From Streptomyces sp. (GTDB taxonomy: Bacteria > Actinomycetota > Actinomycetes > Streptomycetales > Streptomycetaceae), in assembly GCF_019510245.1 (NCBI RefSeq), contig NZ_JAEKKT010000193.1, positions 31,276-86,876 of the forward strand: a stretch of DNA of 55,601 nt, in the 5' to 3' direction. How positions within the stretch are numbered: the stretch's first letter is position 1; the number at the start of each line of letters is the position of its first letter. The notes under the pieces were generated by a model, which saw nothing but the letters and a program-made list of their open reading frames with translations, searched no databases and was not told where the DNA came from. This document shows positions 43,712 to 52,292 of the stretch, one piece after another. The position numbers and the translations under genes were made by a program.

Positions 43712-44632
43712 TTGACCTCGCCAGCAGTTCTGTCCGGTGCCGTCGTGCGCGTGTCGCGTACGGCGCCGGGACGGCGTGCGCTGCAACTGGCGCTGCTGGT
43801 CGGCGGAGTGCTCGCGCTCGCTCTCCTCTGCGGGCAGCGGGCGCAGGCGGCCGAGGGGGCGCCGTCGGCACCGTCGCCGGCGCCGTCGTTGACGTCGGTG
43901 GTGACGGCGACGGTGACGGCGAACCAGGAGCCCCCGCTGCCGGACGTGCTGACGCCGCATCGGGAGCCGGGGGCGGCGCGGAAGCCCGTCGTCGGGGCCG
44001 TGCCGGTGGTGGACGGCGTCGGCGAGGTCGTCCGGTCCGTGACCGGCACGGTGGGCGACACGGTGACCAGGACCGTGACCTCTCCCGTCGTGACGGCTTT
44101 GACCGAGACGCTCACCGAGACGGTGCGGCAGGTGACGGAGCTGCCCGCGGTGCCGGTGGTGCAGCTGCCGGAGGTTCCCGTCGTCTCCGACCCGCCGGCC
44201 GGGTCGGAACCGGCCCCGGTGACGCCGGCGCCCGGCCCCACGCAGGCGCAGCCGCGGACACCCGTCACGCATGACGCGGGGCACGAGAAGCCCCGTACGC
44301 AAGCCGCGACGGAAGCGGCGGCGGCCACCGCCGCGTCGTACGGGCCGCGGAGCACCGCCGCCGTGACCTTCACGTCCGGCAGGGAGCCGCACACCGGCAC
44401 CCACCGTGCCGGCCGCGCCACCGGCGCGCCCGCCCACCCCGCGCCCGCCGGTGACCCGGACGGCGCGCTGGGCAAGTCGGCGGTGGACGGTGCTGCCTCC
44501 CGGCACACTGACGCACACGCCGTGACCTTCGCCGACCGGGCGCCGCTCAGCCTCGTGCCCGGTGCCGCCGCGCGGCTCGACGCGGCCGGGACCCGGGACA
44601 GGTACCGGGACATCCCCCTCTTCCCCGGCTAG
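43712..44632 (+). CDS. Secreted Pro/Thr/Val-rich protein
   Basis: The protein (306 residues from TTG 43712) has a basic N-terminus and a clear signal segment (ALQLALLVGGVLALALLCG then AQAAEG). A low-complexity mature part rich in Pro, Thr, Val and Ala follows, with runs such as TLTETVRQVTELPAVPVV. No catalytic domain is seen, so it is probably an exported structural or regulatory protein. The start is uncertain: TTG 43712 has GGGAGGA 11 bases upstream, and GTG 43745 would also keep the signal peptide. No family is recognised. Confidence 0.65.
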   Translation: MTSPAVLSGAVVRVSRTAPGRRALQLALLVGGVLALALLCGQRAQAAEGAPSAPSPAPSLTSVVTATVTANQEPPLPDVLTPHREPGAARKPVVGAVPVVDGVGEVVRSVTGTVGDTVTRTVTSPVVTALTETLTETVRQVTELPAVPVVQLPEVPVVSDPPAGSEPAPVTPAPGPTQAQPRTPVTHDAGHEKPRTQAATEAAAATAASYGPRSTAAVTFTSGREPHTGTHRAGRATGAPAHPAPAGDPDGALGKSAVDGAASRHTDAHAVTFADRAPLSLVPGAAARLDAAGTRDRYRDIPLFPG

Positions 44633-44865
44633 GGCCGGCGACCCCCCTTCCCCGCCACTGACCTGTCGCGCGGGGGCGGAACAGGTCTGCCCGCCCGCCC
44701 GGACCCTCGCGGTCCCCCTCCGGACTCCGTGAGCACGTCTCGGTACCCCTGCCGAGCGCTCCGGGCGGCGATGTCCCCAGCCGCGCTTCCGATTCCCACC
44801 GGAAGCTCTCCCGGCTCCGTGCACGCGTGGAGAGCGCGCCGGAGCCCCGAAGGACTGACGCACGA

Positions 44866-45222
44866 ATGAACGAGTACATCGGCCGTTCCATGGTCACAGC
44901 CGCCGGCGGCACCTGGGCGGGGGCGTTCGGCCGGCCCGCGGCGGCCGCCGCCGAAGAGCCGCCCGCCGTGTCGGGCCGCGCGGGCCGGATCCGCGGTGCC
45001 CAGGCCATCCAGGGCGCCCGTGCGGCCCGTGCCGCGTCGGCCACGGCACGGGCGCAGGCCACCGCCCGAGCGCACGCCCAGGCCCTCCAGCACCGCGCCG
45101 CGGCCATGCTCACGGACACCGCCCCCGGCCACCACCACCTCCCCTCGCCCTACGCCTCGCCCGCTCCCTCGGCCGTCACCTCGGTCACCTCCGTCACCCC
45201 GGAGGCCGGCCGCGGGGCGTAG
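44866..45222 (+). CDS. Small Ala-rich hypothetical protein
   Basis: The 118-residue frame starts at ATG 44866 with GAAGGA 11 bases upstream. It is rich in Ala, Arg and Gln (RGAQAIQGARAARAASATA) with a Pro/Ser/Thr tail. No domain or signal peptide is recognised. Codon use is streptomycete, but low complexity makes this call less certain. A strong terminator follows at 45385. Confidence 0.5.
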   Translation: MNEYIGRSMVTAAGGTWAGAFGRPAAAAAEEPPAVSGRAGRIRGAQAIQGARAARAASATARAQATARAHAQALQHRAAAMLTDTAPGHHHLPSPYASPAPSAVTSVTSVTPEAGRGA

Positions 45223-45384
45223 GCCCGTGTGACCGGCTCTCCCTGCGACTCCGTGGGCGGCGCGGTGCGGACGGCCGAACGCCGTCGGTCCGTCCGGCCG
45301 GAATCCCACGGTTCGGGCCGGCTCTCTCCCCTGGGGCGGGGGGCGGCCGCCCGGCCCGAGGACCGGAAGTCCTCGGGGCCTGAA

Positions 45385-45416
45385 GCCTCACCGGGCCAAC
45401 CCCAGCCCGGTGAGGC
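45385..45416 (+). terminator. Terminator upstream of the sucCD promoter
   Basis: A perfect 12-bp stem, GCCTCACCGGGC (45385-45396) with GCCCGGTGAGGC (45405-45416), has an 8-base loop. A second hairpin (about 45353-45380) with a GAGGAC/GTCCTC core lies just before it. Together they insulate sucCD from upstream transcription. Confidence 0.65.
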
Positions 45417-45476
45417 CTCGCACTTCGCACGCAGGACGGCACGCCGTGCCAGGAGAACCCCGAATACCCGGCATCA

Positions 45477-45542
45477 TGTGACAGGTATCACCGCTCAGGT
45501 GTGACTCCCGATTTAGAGACCCCCAGCGAGCGGCGATAATCT
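45477..45542 (+). promoter_or_regulatory. sucCD promoter with a CRP-like site
   Basis: TTTAGA (45512-45517) and GATAAT (45535-45540) are spaced by 17 bases, a strong housekeeping promoter. Upstream, TGTGA-CAGGTA-TCACC (45477-45492) is a near-perfect CRP-family box (TGTGA-N6-TCACA) centred about 62 bases before the expected start point, the class I activator position. The whole 452-bp region from 45223 to 45674 otherwise holds only the terminator hairpins and a leader of about 130 bases with a GTGAC...GTCAC pair near 45591-45612. Confidence 0.55.
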
Positions 45543-45674
45543 GCGAGACGGACATGCCGCGCGCTCGGACACCGTGTGCGCACCCCTTGTGACACATTGC
45601 GGACGTCACGTTGCCCTTCGCGGCACGCCCACGCATCCAACGAACCGCGAGATCACTGATAGGGACGGAAGCGC

Positions 45675-46856
45675 GTGGACCTGTTCGAGTACCAGGCGAG
45701 GGACCTCTTCGCCAAGCACGATGTACCGGTGCTGGCCGGTGAAGTCATCGACACGCCTGAGGCGGCGCGCGAGATCACCGAGCGGCTGGGCGGCAAGTCC
45801 GTCGTCAAGGCGCAGGTGAAGGTCGGTGGTCGCGGCAAGGCCGGTGGCGTCAAGCTGGCCGCCTCCGCGGACGAGGCCGTCGCCCGGGCGACGGACATTC
45901 TCGGCATGGACATCAAGGGCCACACGGTCCACAAGGTGATGATCGCCGAGACGGCCCCGGAGATCCTCGAGGAGTACTACGTCTCCTTCCTCCTCGACCG
46001 TGCCAACCGCACCTTCCTCTCCATCGCCTCCGTCGAGGGCGGCATGGAGATCGAGGAGGTGGCGGCCACCCGCCCCGAGGCCGTCGCCAAGACGCCGATC
46101 GACGCGATCGACGGCGTGGACCTGGCCAAGGCCAAGGAGATCGTCGCCGCGGCGAAGTTCCCGGCCGAGGTCGCCGACAAGGTCGCCGACGTCCTGGTCA
46201 GGCTGTGGGACACCTTCATCAAGGAGGACGCCCTCCTCGTCGAGGTGAACCCGCTCGCGAAGGTCGCCTCCGGTGACGTCATCGCCCTCGACGGCAAGGT
46301 GTCGCTGGACGACAACGCCGAGTTCCGCCACGCGGACTGGGCGGAGCTCCACGACAAGGCCGCGGCCAACCCGCTGGAGGCCGCCGCCAAGGAGAAGAAC
46401 CTCAACTACGTCAAGCTCGACGGCGAGGTCGGCATCATCGGCAACGGCGCCGGTCTCGTCATGAGCACCCTGGACGTCGTCGCGTACGCCGGTGAGAACC
46501 ACGGTGGCGTCAAGCCCGCCAACTTCCTCGACATCGGCGGCGGCGCCTCCGCCCAGGTCATGGCGAACGGCCTGGAGATCATCCTCGGTGACCCCGACGT
46601 CAAGTCGGTCTTCGTCAACGTCTTCGGCGGCATCACCGCCTGCGACGAGGTCGCCAACGGCATCGTGCAGGCCCTGAAGCTCCTGGAGGACCGCGGCGAG
46701 GACGTCTCCAAGCCGCTCGTCGTCCGTCTCGACGGCAACAACGCCGAGCTGGGCCGCAAGATCCTCACGGACGCGAACCACCCGCTGGTGCAGCGCGTCG
46801 ACACCATGGACGGCGCGGCCGACAAGGCCGCCGAGCTGGCAAACGCCGCCAAGTAA
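45675..46856 (+). CDS. sucC: Succinyl-CoA synthetase beta subunit
   Basis: SucC forms the TCA-cycle succinyl-CoA synthetase with SucD. The 393-residue protein has the N-terminal ATP-grasp domain (MDLFEYQARDLFAKHDVPV, QVKVGGRGKAGGVKL), the nucleotide site residues EVNPLAKV and the C-terminal CoA-ligase domain (GNGAGLVMSTLDVV, LDIGGGASA, VNVFGGI). The start is GTG 45675 with AGGGACGGA upstream. Length and motifs are complete. It is the first gene of the sucCD operon, 27 bases before sucD, and carries a possible CRP-type control site upstream. Confidence 0.97.
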   Translation: MDLFEYQARDLFAKHDVPVLAGEVIDTPEAAREITERLGGKSVVKAQVKVGGRGKAGGVKLAASADEAVARATDILGMDIKGHTVHKVMIAETAPEILEEYYVSFLLDRANRTFLSIASVEGGMEIEEVAATRPEAVAKTPIDAIDGVDLAKAKEIVAAAKFPAEVADKVADVLVRLWDTFIKEDALLVEVNPLAKVASGDVIALDGKVSLDDNAEFRHADWAELHDKAAANPLEAAAKEKNLNYVKLDGEVGIIGNGAGLVMSTLDVVAYAGENHGGVKPANFLDIGGGASAQVMANGLEIILGDPDVKSVFVNVFGGITACDEVANGIVQALKLLEDRGEDVSKPLVVRLDGNNAELGRKILTDANHPLVQRVDTMDGAADKAAELANAAK

Positions 46857-46883
46857 GCACTCAGGACGAGGACACAACACACC

Positions 46884-47768
46884 ATGGCTATCTGGCTCAA
46901 CAAGGACAGCAAGGTCATCGTCCAGGGCATGACCGGCGCCACGGGCATGAAGCACACCAAGCTCATGCTCGGCGACGGCACCAACGTCGTGGGCGGCGTC
47001 AACCCGCGCAAGGCGGGGCAGACCGTGGACTTCGACGGCACCGAGGTACCGGTATTCGGTACGGTCGCCGAGGCCGTCGAGAAGACCGGCGCCAACGTCT
47101 CCGTCATCTTCGTGCCGGAGAAGTTCACCAAGGACGCGGTCGTCGAGGCCATCGACGCCGAGATCCCGCTGGCCGTCGTGATCACCGAGGGCATCGCCGT
47201 GCACGACTCGGCGTCGTTCTGGGCGTACGCCGGCAAGAAGGGCAACAAGACCCGGATCATCGGCCCGAACTGCCCCGGCATCATCACCGTCGGCCAGTCC
47301 AACGTCGGCATCATCCCGGGCGACATCACCAAGCCGGGCCGTATCGGCCTGGTCTCGAAGTCCGGCACGCTGACGTACCAGATGATGTACGAGCTCCGTG
47401 ACATCGGCTTCTCCACCGCCGTCGGCATCGGTGGCGACCCGATCATCGGCACCACGCACATCGACGCGCTCGCCGCGTTCGAGGCCGACCCCGACACCGA
47501 CCTGATCGTCATGATCGGTGAGATCGGCGGCGACGCCGAGGAGCGGGCCGCGGACTTCATCGCGAAGAACGTGACCAAGCCGGTCGTCGGTTACGTCGCG
47601 GGCTTCACCGCGCCGGAGGGCAAGACCATGGGCCACGCCGGCGCCATCGTCTCCGGTTCGTCGGGCACCGCCCAGGCGAAGAAGGAGGCCCTGGAGGCCG
47701 CGGGCGTCAAGGTCGGCAAGACCCCGACCGAGACGGCGAAGCTGGCGCGCGAGATCCTCGCCGGCTGA
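46884..47768 (+). CDS. sucD: Succinyl-CoA synthetase alpha subunit
   Basis: The 294-residue SucD subunit binds CoA through its N-terminal Rossmann domain (VQGMTGATGMKHTKLM, GGVNPRKAGQ). It carries the phospho-histidine in KTMGHAGAIVSGSSGTA near residue 248. Together with SucC it makes GTP or ATP from succinyl-CoA. ATG 46884 has GAGGA upstream at a rather long spacing of 12. A very strong terminator follows. Confidence 0.97.
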   Translation: MAIWLNKDSKVIVQGMTGATGMKHTKLMLGDGTNVVGGVNPRKAGQTVDFDGTEVPVFGTVAEAVEKTGANVSVIFVPEKFTKDAVVEAIDAEIPLAVVITEGIAVHDSASFWAYAGKKGNKTRIIGPNCPGIITVGQSNVGIIPGDITKPGRIGLVSKSGTLTYQMMYELRDIGFSTAVGIGGDPIIGTTHIDALAAFEADPDTDLIVMIGEIGGDAEERAADFIAKNVTKPVVGYVAGFTAPEGKTMGHAGAIVSGSSGTAQAKKEALEAAGVKVGKTPTETAKLAREILAG

Positions 47769-47795
47769 GCGTCGTTCCCGACGCCGCTTGACTGA

Positions 47796-47842
47796 ACGCC
47801 GGTAGGCCCGTCCCCACCCCGGGGACGGGCCTACCGGCGTTT
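47796..47842 (+). terminator. sucCD terminator
   Basis: Two perfectly complementary 20-base arms (47796-47815 and 47821-47840) enclose the loop ACCCC and are followed by TTCGCT. It lies 27 bases after the sucD stop. Confidence 0.9.
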
Positions 47843-47853
47843 CGCTCACCCGC

Positions 47854-47904
47854 GCTTGCGCAGCTCCTCCCGCAGCCTTCGGCCGGGGGAGGAACTGCGC
47901 GGCC
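47854..47904. repeat. Dispersed Streptomyces intergenic repeat, copy 3 (variant)
   Basis: The shared core GCAGCCTTCGGCCGGG is flanked here by inverted arms GCGCAG-C-TCCTCCC (47858-47871) and GGGAGGA-A-CTGCGC (47887-47900). This makes one long hairpin with one mismatch between the convergent sucD and sigma-like genes. Confidence 0.6.
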
Positions 47905-47932
47905 GGCCCCCACCCAGCCGCACCCGACCGCG

Positions 47933-48775
47933 CTACCTCGCCACCGGCACGAGTCTCTCCGGGCCGTTGTAAGCAAGGCTCTGCAGTTTCAGCCGGAGCG
48001 CCCGCTCCCCCGCCGACAACGGCCCCAGCCCCACCTCCGCCGGCACCCCGCTGATCGCCTGCGCCGGGCCGATCGGCGCCTCGTAGTGCGTCGGCGCCGT
48101 CCGCAGCGTGAGGGTGGTCGCCGCGATGATCGTCGCCGTGAAGGCGAGCGCGGACCGGGTCCAGAAACGGATCCGCTGTTCGGCGTACGTCCGCACGGTG
48201 GGCGGCTGAGCCGCCCCCAGCCCCTCCGCCGAGGCCAGCTCGGCCAGCCGGCGGTGCAGCGCGGCGGGGTCGGCGAGTTCCGGCACCCGGTCGGCGACCA
48301 GCCGCCGCGCGCGGGTGAGCCGGCCGGCCGCCGCCGGCGTGCTCGCCTCCGTCTCCGCCGCGGTCTCCGGCAGGTCGAGGCCGATGCCGTCGTACAGCAG
48401 CAGCGTGCGCCGGTAGGACGCGGGCAGCTTCAGCAGCGCCTCCAGGAGCGCGTGGTCGGCCGCGTCGGCCGGTGGCGGTTCGGGGTGGCGGTAGCGCAGC
48501 CGGAACCGGTGCCAGGGAGAGAGCGCACACTCGTGCGCCACCGCCCGCACCCAGCCGGCCGGGTCCCGGTCGCGGGCCACCTGCGGCCAGTTCTGCCAGG
48601 CGAGTTGGAAGGCCCGCTCGACGGCCTCCTGCGCCAGCTCCCGGCGGCCGGTGAGCAGGTAGGCCTGCCGCACCAGGGCCGGGGCGCAGAACGCGTAGAG
48701 CGCGTCGAAGGCCTGAGCGGGCGTCAGAGCGGGGGACGGTCCGGCCTCGTCGGTACGGGCAGGGCTCTGCGTCAT
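47933..48775 (-). CDS. Sigma-factor-like protein with C-terminal membrane segment
   Basis: The 280-residue protein resembles ECF sigma factors. A region-2-like part is FDALYAFCAPALVRQAYLLTG to VERAFQLAWQNWPQVA, with GWVRAVAHECALSPWHR, and a region-4-like part is LEALLKLPASYRRTLLLYDGIGLDLPETAAE. The usual helix-turn-helix after region 4 is weak, and a hydrophobic segment follows (SALAFTATIIAATTLTL, near residue 218) with a short outer tail. It may be a degenerate or membrane-tethered sigma factor. ATG 48775 has GGGAGGT 7 bases upstream. An AT-rich promoter-like stretch lies at about 48800-48817, divergent from the PerM-like gene. Confidence 0.75.
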   Translation of the reverse strand: MTQSPARTDEAGPSPALTPAQAFDALYAFCAPALVRQAYLLTGRRELAQEAVERAFQLAWQNWPQVARDRDPAGWVRAVAHECALSPWHRFRLRYRHPEPPPADAADHALLEALLKLPASYRRTLLLYDGIGLDLPETAAETEASTPAAAGRLTRARRLVADRVPELADPAALHRRLAELASAEGLGAAQPPTVRTYAEQRIRFWTRSALAFTATIIAATTLTLRTAPTHYEAPIGPAQAISGVPAEVGLGPLSAGERALRLKLQSLAYNGPERLVPVAR

Positions 48776-48871
48776 CGGGCGCACCTCCCTTCGAAAAAGC
48801 ACATAAACATATATTGGGCGACACTTCGGCTGTTCATCGGTTACGACGGAAAAGCGCGTGTCGTTGGGAGC

Positions 48872-50551
48872 ATGGCGGTCGTGATTCGGATGACCGCCCG
48901 CCGACCGTCGCTGCCGTCCCGCCGACCGTCTTCGCCGCCGCTGCTCAGCCGGGTGCGGGACCGCTCCCCGGGACTGGGCGCGAGCCTGGCGGCCGGTGCG
49001 CTCGCGGCCGGACTCGGGCTCGGTTCCTTCGCCGTCCTGACGATCGCGCTGTGGGTCAGCTCGCCGTACCCCGACAGCGGCCCGGGCGGCGCGCTGCACG
49101 TCGCGGCCGCGCTGTGGCTGCTCGCCCACGGCGTCGAACTGGTCCGCACCGGCACGCTGTCCGGAGTACCGGCCCCGGTCGGGGTGACGCCGTTGCTGCT
49201 GCTCCTGGTGCCGGCGCTGCTGCTGCACCGGGCGGCACGGTACGCGGTGGACGCGCCGGAAGGCGACGACCCCTACGCGCCGCCGCCGGTCCGCGCCCGC
49301 ACCGCCTGGGCGGGGGTCGTCGCCGGCTACCTCGGCGTCGGCGGCTGCGCCGCCCTGTACGCGTCCGGCGGGGAGCTGCGGCCCCAATGGGCGTGGGTGG
49401 CGGTCTCCCCGCCCCTGCTCGCGGCGTGCGCGGCGGGCGCCGGGGTGTGGACGGCGTACGGCCGTCCGCGTGAACCGCTGCTGCGCCTGGTGCCGGTGCT
49501 GCCGGGTGCGGTACGGCGGCGGCTGCTCGGGCGCGACACACGGGTGCGGTGGGGTACGGCCCTGCGCGCGTCCCTCGCCGGCACGGCCGTGTTCTTCGGG
49601 GGCGGGACGCTGCTGCTCGCGGTGTCGCTGGTGGGGCACGGGGATGCGGCGCGGGCCTCGTTCCTCCAGCTGACGGAGGGCTGGACGGGCCGGTGCGCGG
49701 TGCTGTTCCTCTGCGTCTCCCTGATCCCGAACGCGGCGGTGTGGTCCGCGTCGTACGCCGTGGGCCCCGGCTTCGCGCTCGGTGCCGGGCATCTCGTGAA
49801 CCCGCTGGCCTCGAATCCGGCACCGCTGCTCCCGCCCTTCCCGCTGCTGGCGGCCGTGCCGGAGCACGGTCCCGGGACTCCGGTGCACTGGGTGGCCGGG
49901 GCGGTGCCGGTGGCGGCCGGGGCGACGATGGCGTGGTTCGTGGCGGCACGGGCGGCGGAGCGGCGCTGGTCGGCCGAGCGCACGGCCGGGGTGGCGGCCC
50001 TGGCGGCGCTGCTGTGCGCGCTCCTGCTGGCGGTGCTGGCCGAGTTGGCGGGCGGTCCGCTGGGCGTCGCCGCGCTCACCGCCTTCGGGCCGGTCTGGTG
50101 GCAGACGGGCGCGGCGGCCGGCGGCTGGCTCCTCGCGGTGGGCCTGCCGGGAGCCCTGATGCTGCGGGCGTGGCGGTGGGAGGGCGCCGGCTCGCTCGCC
50201 GCATGGCTGGGCTTCGCCGGGCGGAAGCCGCGAGACGGGCAGGCCACGGAGAGGGAGCAGGCCCAGGGGAGCCCGACGCCGTCGGCCTCGGCGCCCGCCC
50301 CGGCCTCGGCCCCCGCTTCGACCCCGCCCTCGGTCTTCGTGGTCGGACTGCTGCCCGATCAGGCCGACGGCGACGGGGACTCCGAGCGGTACGAGGCGCT
50401 GCCGGCCGAGCCGCACGAGGGGCTGCCGACCGACCCGCCGCCCGGCCCCTGGGAGGACGAGGCGGCGCGCAAGGCCCGCTGGACGGCGCTGCGAAAGCTG
50501 TCCGAGCCCACCGAGCCGACCAAGTCGGCCGAGGACACCCACGGCCCCTGA
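48872..50551 (+). CDS. DUF6350 (PerM-like) multi-span membrane protein
   Basis: The 559-residue protein has many predicted membrane helices (about ten between residues 28 and 430) and a hydrophilic Pro/Ser/Ala then acidic C-terminal tail. It fits the actinobacterial DUF6350 group, annotated as cell division protein PerM. Motifs seen are LVNPLASNPAPLLPPFPLL and GPVWWQTGAAAGGWLL. The start is uncertain: ATG 48872 has GGGAG only 1 base upstream, and ATG 48890 (MTARRPS) lacks a ribosome-binding site. It is convergent with the next membrane gene. Confidence 0.75.
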   Translation: MAVVIRMTARRPSLPSRRPSSPPLLSRVRDRSPGLGASLAAGALAAGLGLGSFAVLTIALWVSSPYPDSGPGGALHVAAALWLLAHGVELVRTGTLSGVPAPVGVTPLLLLLVPALLLHRAARYAVDAPEGDDPYAPPPVRARTAWAGVVAGYLGVGGCAALYASGGELRPQWAWVAVSPPLLAACAAGAGVWTAYGRPREPLLRLVPVLPGAVRRRLLGRDTRVRWGTALRASLAGTAVFFGGGTLLLAVSLVGHGDAARASFLQLTEGWTGRCAVLFLCVSLIPNAAVWSASYAVGPGFALGAGHLVNPLASNPAPLLPPFPLLAAVPEHGPGTPVHWVAGAVPVAAGATMAWFVAARAAERRWSAERTAGVAALAALLCALLLAVLAELAGGPLGVAALTAFGPVWWQTGAAAGGWLLAVGLPGALMLRAWRWEGAGSLAAWLGFAGRKPRDGQATEREQAQGSPTPSASAPAPASAPASTPPSVFVVGLLPDQADGDGDSERYEALPAEPHEGLPTDPPPGPWEDEAARKARWTALRKLSEPTEPTKSAEDTHGP

Positions 50552-50582
50552 CCCTCCCGGCTGCGCGTCACCCCCGAAACCG

Positions 50583-51326
50583 TCAGCTGTTCCCGCTCCC
50601 CAGGACCCCCCGCAGCTCCTGCGGCAGCAGGTGGTCGCAGGACTGCTTGGCCTCGTTGGTGAGGGCGTCCGAGACGCAGGTGTAGTAGTCGCGGTAGACC
50701 ATCTGGGCCGTGAAGTTGGCCGCCACCAGGGCCAGCGCCAGGGACGCCGTGACCAGGCCGCTGATCGCCGCCGTGGTCTGGGGGCGGCCGGTGACGGCCT
50801 CGTCCGGGTTGCGGGGCTTGGCACGGAGCGCGCTGATGCCCCAGTAGAGGGCCAGCGCACCCAGCAGCAGCGCCACGTACGGCCAGCTGAAGAGCGCGAA
50901 CAGGAAGGCCCACATGCCGCACAGCAGCGCGTACCGCGCGCGCCGCTGGGCCGGGTCGGTCGGGTCCCAGCGCATGCCCGGGCCGCCGGGGCCGCCGGGG
51001 CCGTTCTGGCCGCCGCCGCCCGGGCCGCCGTCGGGACGCCGGCCGAAGCCGCCGGACTGCCGGCCGGGCTGGCGGTCGCTCCACTGACTGCCCCACGGCG
51101 CTTCCCCGTCGTCGTCACCGGCCGGACGGCGCGGCCGCCACGGGCTGTCCGGCGCGCCCTCCGGCGGCGGGGCGAAGGGGTTGTCGTCCTGCTGGTCGCC
51201 CTTCGGCCGGTCCGAGGGCGCGTCCGGCGGCGAGGCCGGCCGCTCCCGCAGCAGCACGGCGGAACGCGTCCCTCCCTGCACCGACTGCGGGGGAAGCATG
51301 CGAAGTCCCAGGCTGCGGTCCGGCAT
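50583..51326 (-). CDS. Membrane protein with Pro/Gly-rich N-terminal region
   Basis: The 247-residue protein has a disordered N-terminal half rich in Pro, Gly, Asp and Arg (NPFAPPPEGAPDSPWRP and a GGPGGGGQNGPGG run). Membrane spans follow at about residues 131-165 and 185-210, and an extracellular tail has two cysteines (YTCVSDALTNEAKQSCDHLL). It resembles actinobacterial DUF4190-type proteins. I chose ATG 51326, with AGGGGAA 12 bases upstream; ATG 51299 is also possible. The function is unknown. Confidence 0.7.
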   Translation of the reverse strand: MPDRSLGLRMLPPQSVQGGTRSAVLLRERPASPPDAPSDRPKGDQQDDNPFAPPPEGAPDSPWRPRRPAGDDDGEAPWGSQWSDRQPGRQSGGFGRRPDGGPGGGGQNGPGGPGGPGMRWDPTDPAQRRARYALLCGMWAFLFALFSWPYVALLLGALALYWGISALRAKPRNPDEAVTGRPQTTAAISGLVTASLALALVAANFTAQMVYRDYYTCVSDALTNEAKQSCDHLLPQELRGVLGSGNS

Positions 51327-51538
51327 CAAGTGAGCGTCTTCCCCTAGATCAAGATGTACAGAACAGAGCTGATGGCTGGATACGGCGGATGGCTGCGGGT
51401 GATCGGCACAGCAGCCGAAACGACCGCCTACCCCGTGAACGCGTCGTATCCCGCACGCGTTCCCGCCTCGGTACCTCCCAGACGCTACCTTCCGGCCACG
51501 CCCCCGTCCCGTGGGGGCCGCCCGGTGTGCCGGTATCG

Positions 51539-51566
51539 TTGCTGACGGTCGGCCGCTTCGTAGACT
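51539..51566 (+). promoter_or_regulatory. purN-purH promoter
   Basis: TTGCTG (51539-51544) and TAGACT (51561-51566) are spaced by 16 bases. The leader of about 90 bases contains a small hairpin, TCCCCG with CGGGGA (51567-51583). The other parts of the 336-bp gap (51327-51662) hold nothing I can name; no purine riboswitch is seen. Confidence 0.5.
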
Positions 51567-51662
51567 TCCCCGTATCCCGGGGAGCGAAGCACTCGTACGA
51601 ATGTACAAAGCGGGTGCGAGTCCGGCCGCCGTACCGACGCTTCCCCGAGAAAGGGCCCCACC

Positions 51663-52292
51663 GTGGCCGCCAAGCCCGTGGCCAAGCGCCTCGTCGTGCT
51701 GGTCTCCGGATCAGGCACCAACCTCCAGGCGCTCCTCGACGCGATCGCCGAGAACGGCGCCGAGGCCTACGGCGCCGAGGTCGTCGCCGTCGGTGCCGAC
51801 CGAGCCGGCATCGAGGGGCTCGCGCGTGCCGAGCGGGCCGGGATCCCGACCTTCGTGACCAGGGTGAAGGACTTCGGGACCCGGGACGAGTGGGACCGGG
51901 CGCTGGCCGAGGCCGTGGCCGCCCACGAACCCGACCTCGTCGTCTCCGCCGGGTTCATGAAGATCGTCGGGAAGGAGTTCCTGGCGCGGTTCGGCGGGCG
52001 GACGGTCAACACGCACCCCGCCCTGCTGCCCAGTTTCCCCGGGGCCCACGGCGTACGCGACGCGCTCGCGTACGGCGCCAGGGTCACCGGCTGCACCGTC
52101 CACTTCGTCGACGACGGCGTCGACACCGGGCCGATCATCGCTCAGGGCGTGGTGGAGGTCCGGGACGAGGACGACGAGAGCGCTCTGCACGAGCGCATCA
52201 AGGACGTCGAGCGAAGGCTGCTCGTCGAGGTCGTGGGGCGGATCGCCCGCAACGGCTATCGCATTGAGGGACGAAAGGTAGTTATCCAGTGA
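51663..52292 (+). CDS. purN: Phosphoribosylglycinamide formyltransferase
   Basis: PurN adds a formyl group from 10-formyl-THF to GAR in purine synthesis. The 209-residue protein has the GAR-binding LVSGSGTNLQALLD near residue 12. The catalytic Asn and His are in VNTHPALLPSFPGAHGVRDAL near residue 118, and the Asp is in HFVDDGVDTGPII near residue 150. The start is GTG 51663 with GAAAGGG 7 bases upstream. It overlaps purH by 4 bases, so the two are coupled. Confidence 0.96.
   Translation: MAAKPVAKRLVVLVSGSGTNLQALLDAIAENGAEAYGAEVVAVGADRAGIEGLARAERAGIPTFVTRVKDFGTRDEWDRALAEAVAAHEPDLVVSAGFMKIVGKEFLARFGGRTVNTHPALLPSFPGAHGVRDALAYGARVTGCTVHFVDDGVDTGPIIAQGVVEVRDEDDESALHERIKDVERRLLVEVVGRIARNGYRIEGRKVVIQ

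Noticed and set aside
44639..44865. A leftward gene overlapping the end of the secreted protein and the small Ala-rich frame
   Set aside because: Long minus-strand frames there are low complexity without start signals; the rightward frames have better codon use.
45606..48824. 1072-codon minus-strand frame opposite sucCD
   Set aside because: It spans two convergent-gene terminators and is antisense to sucC and sucD.
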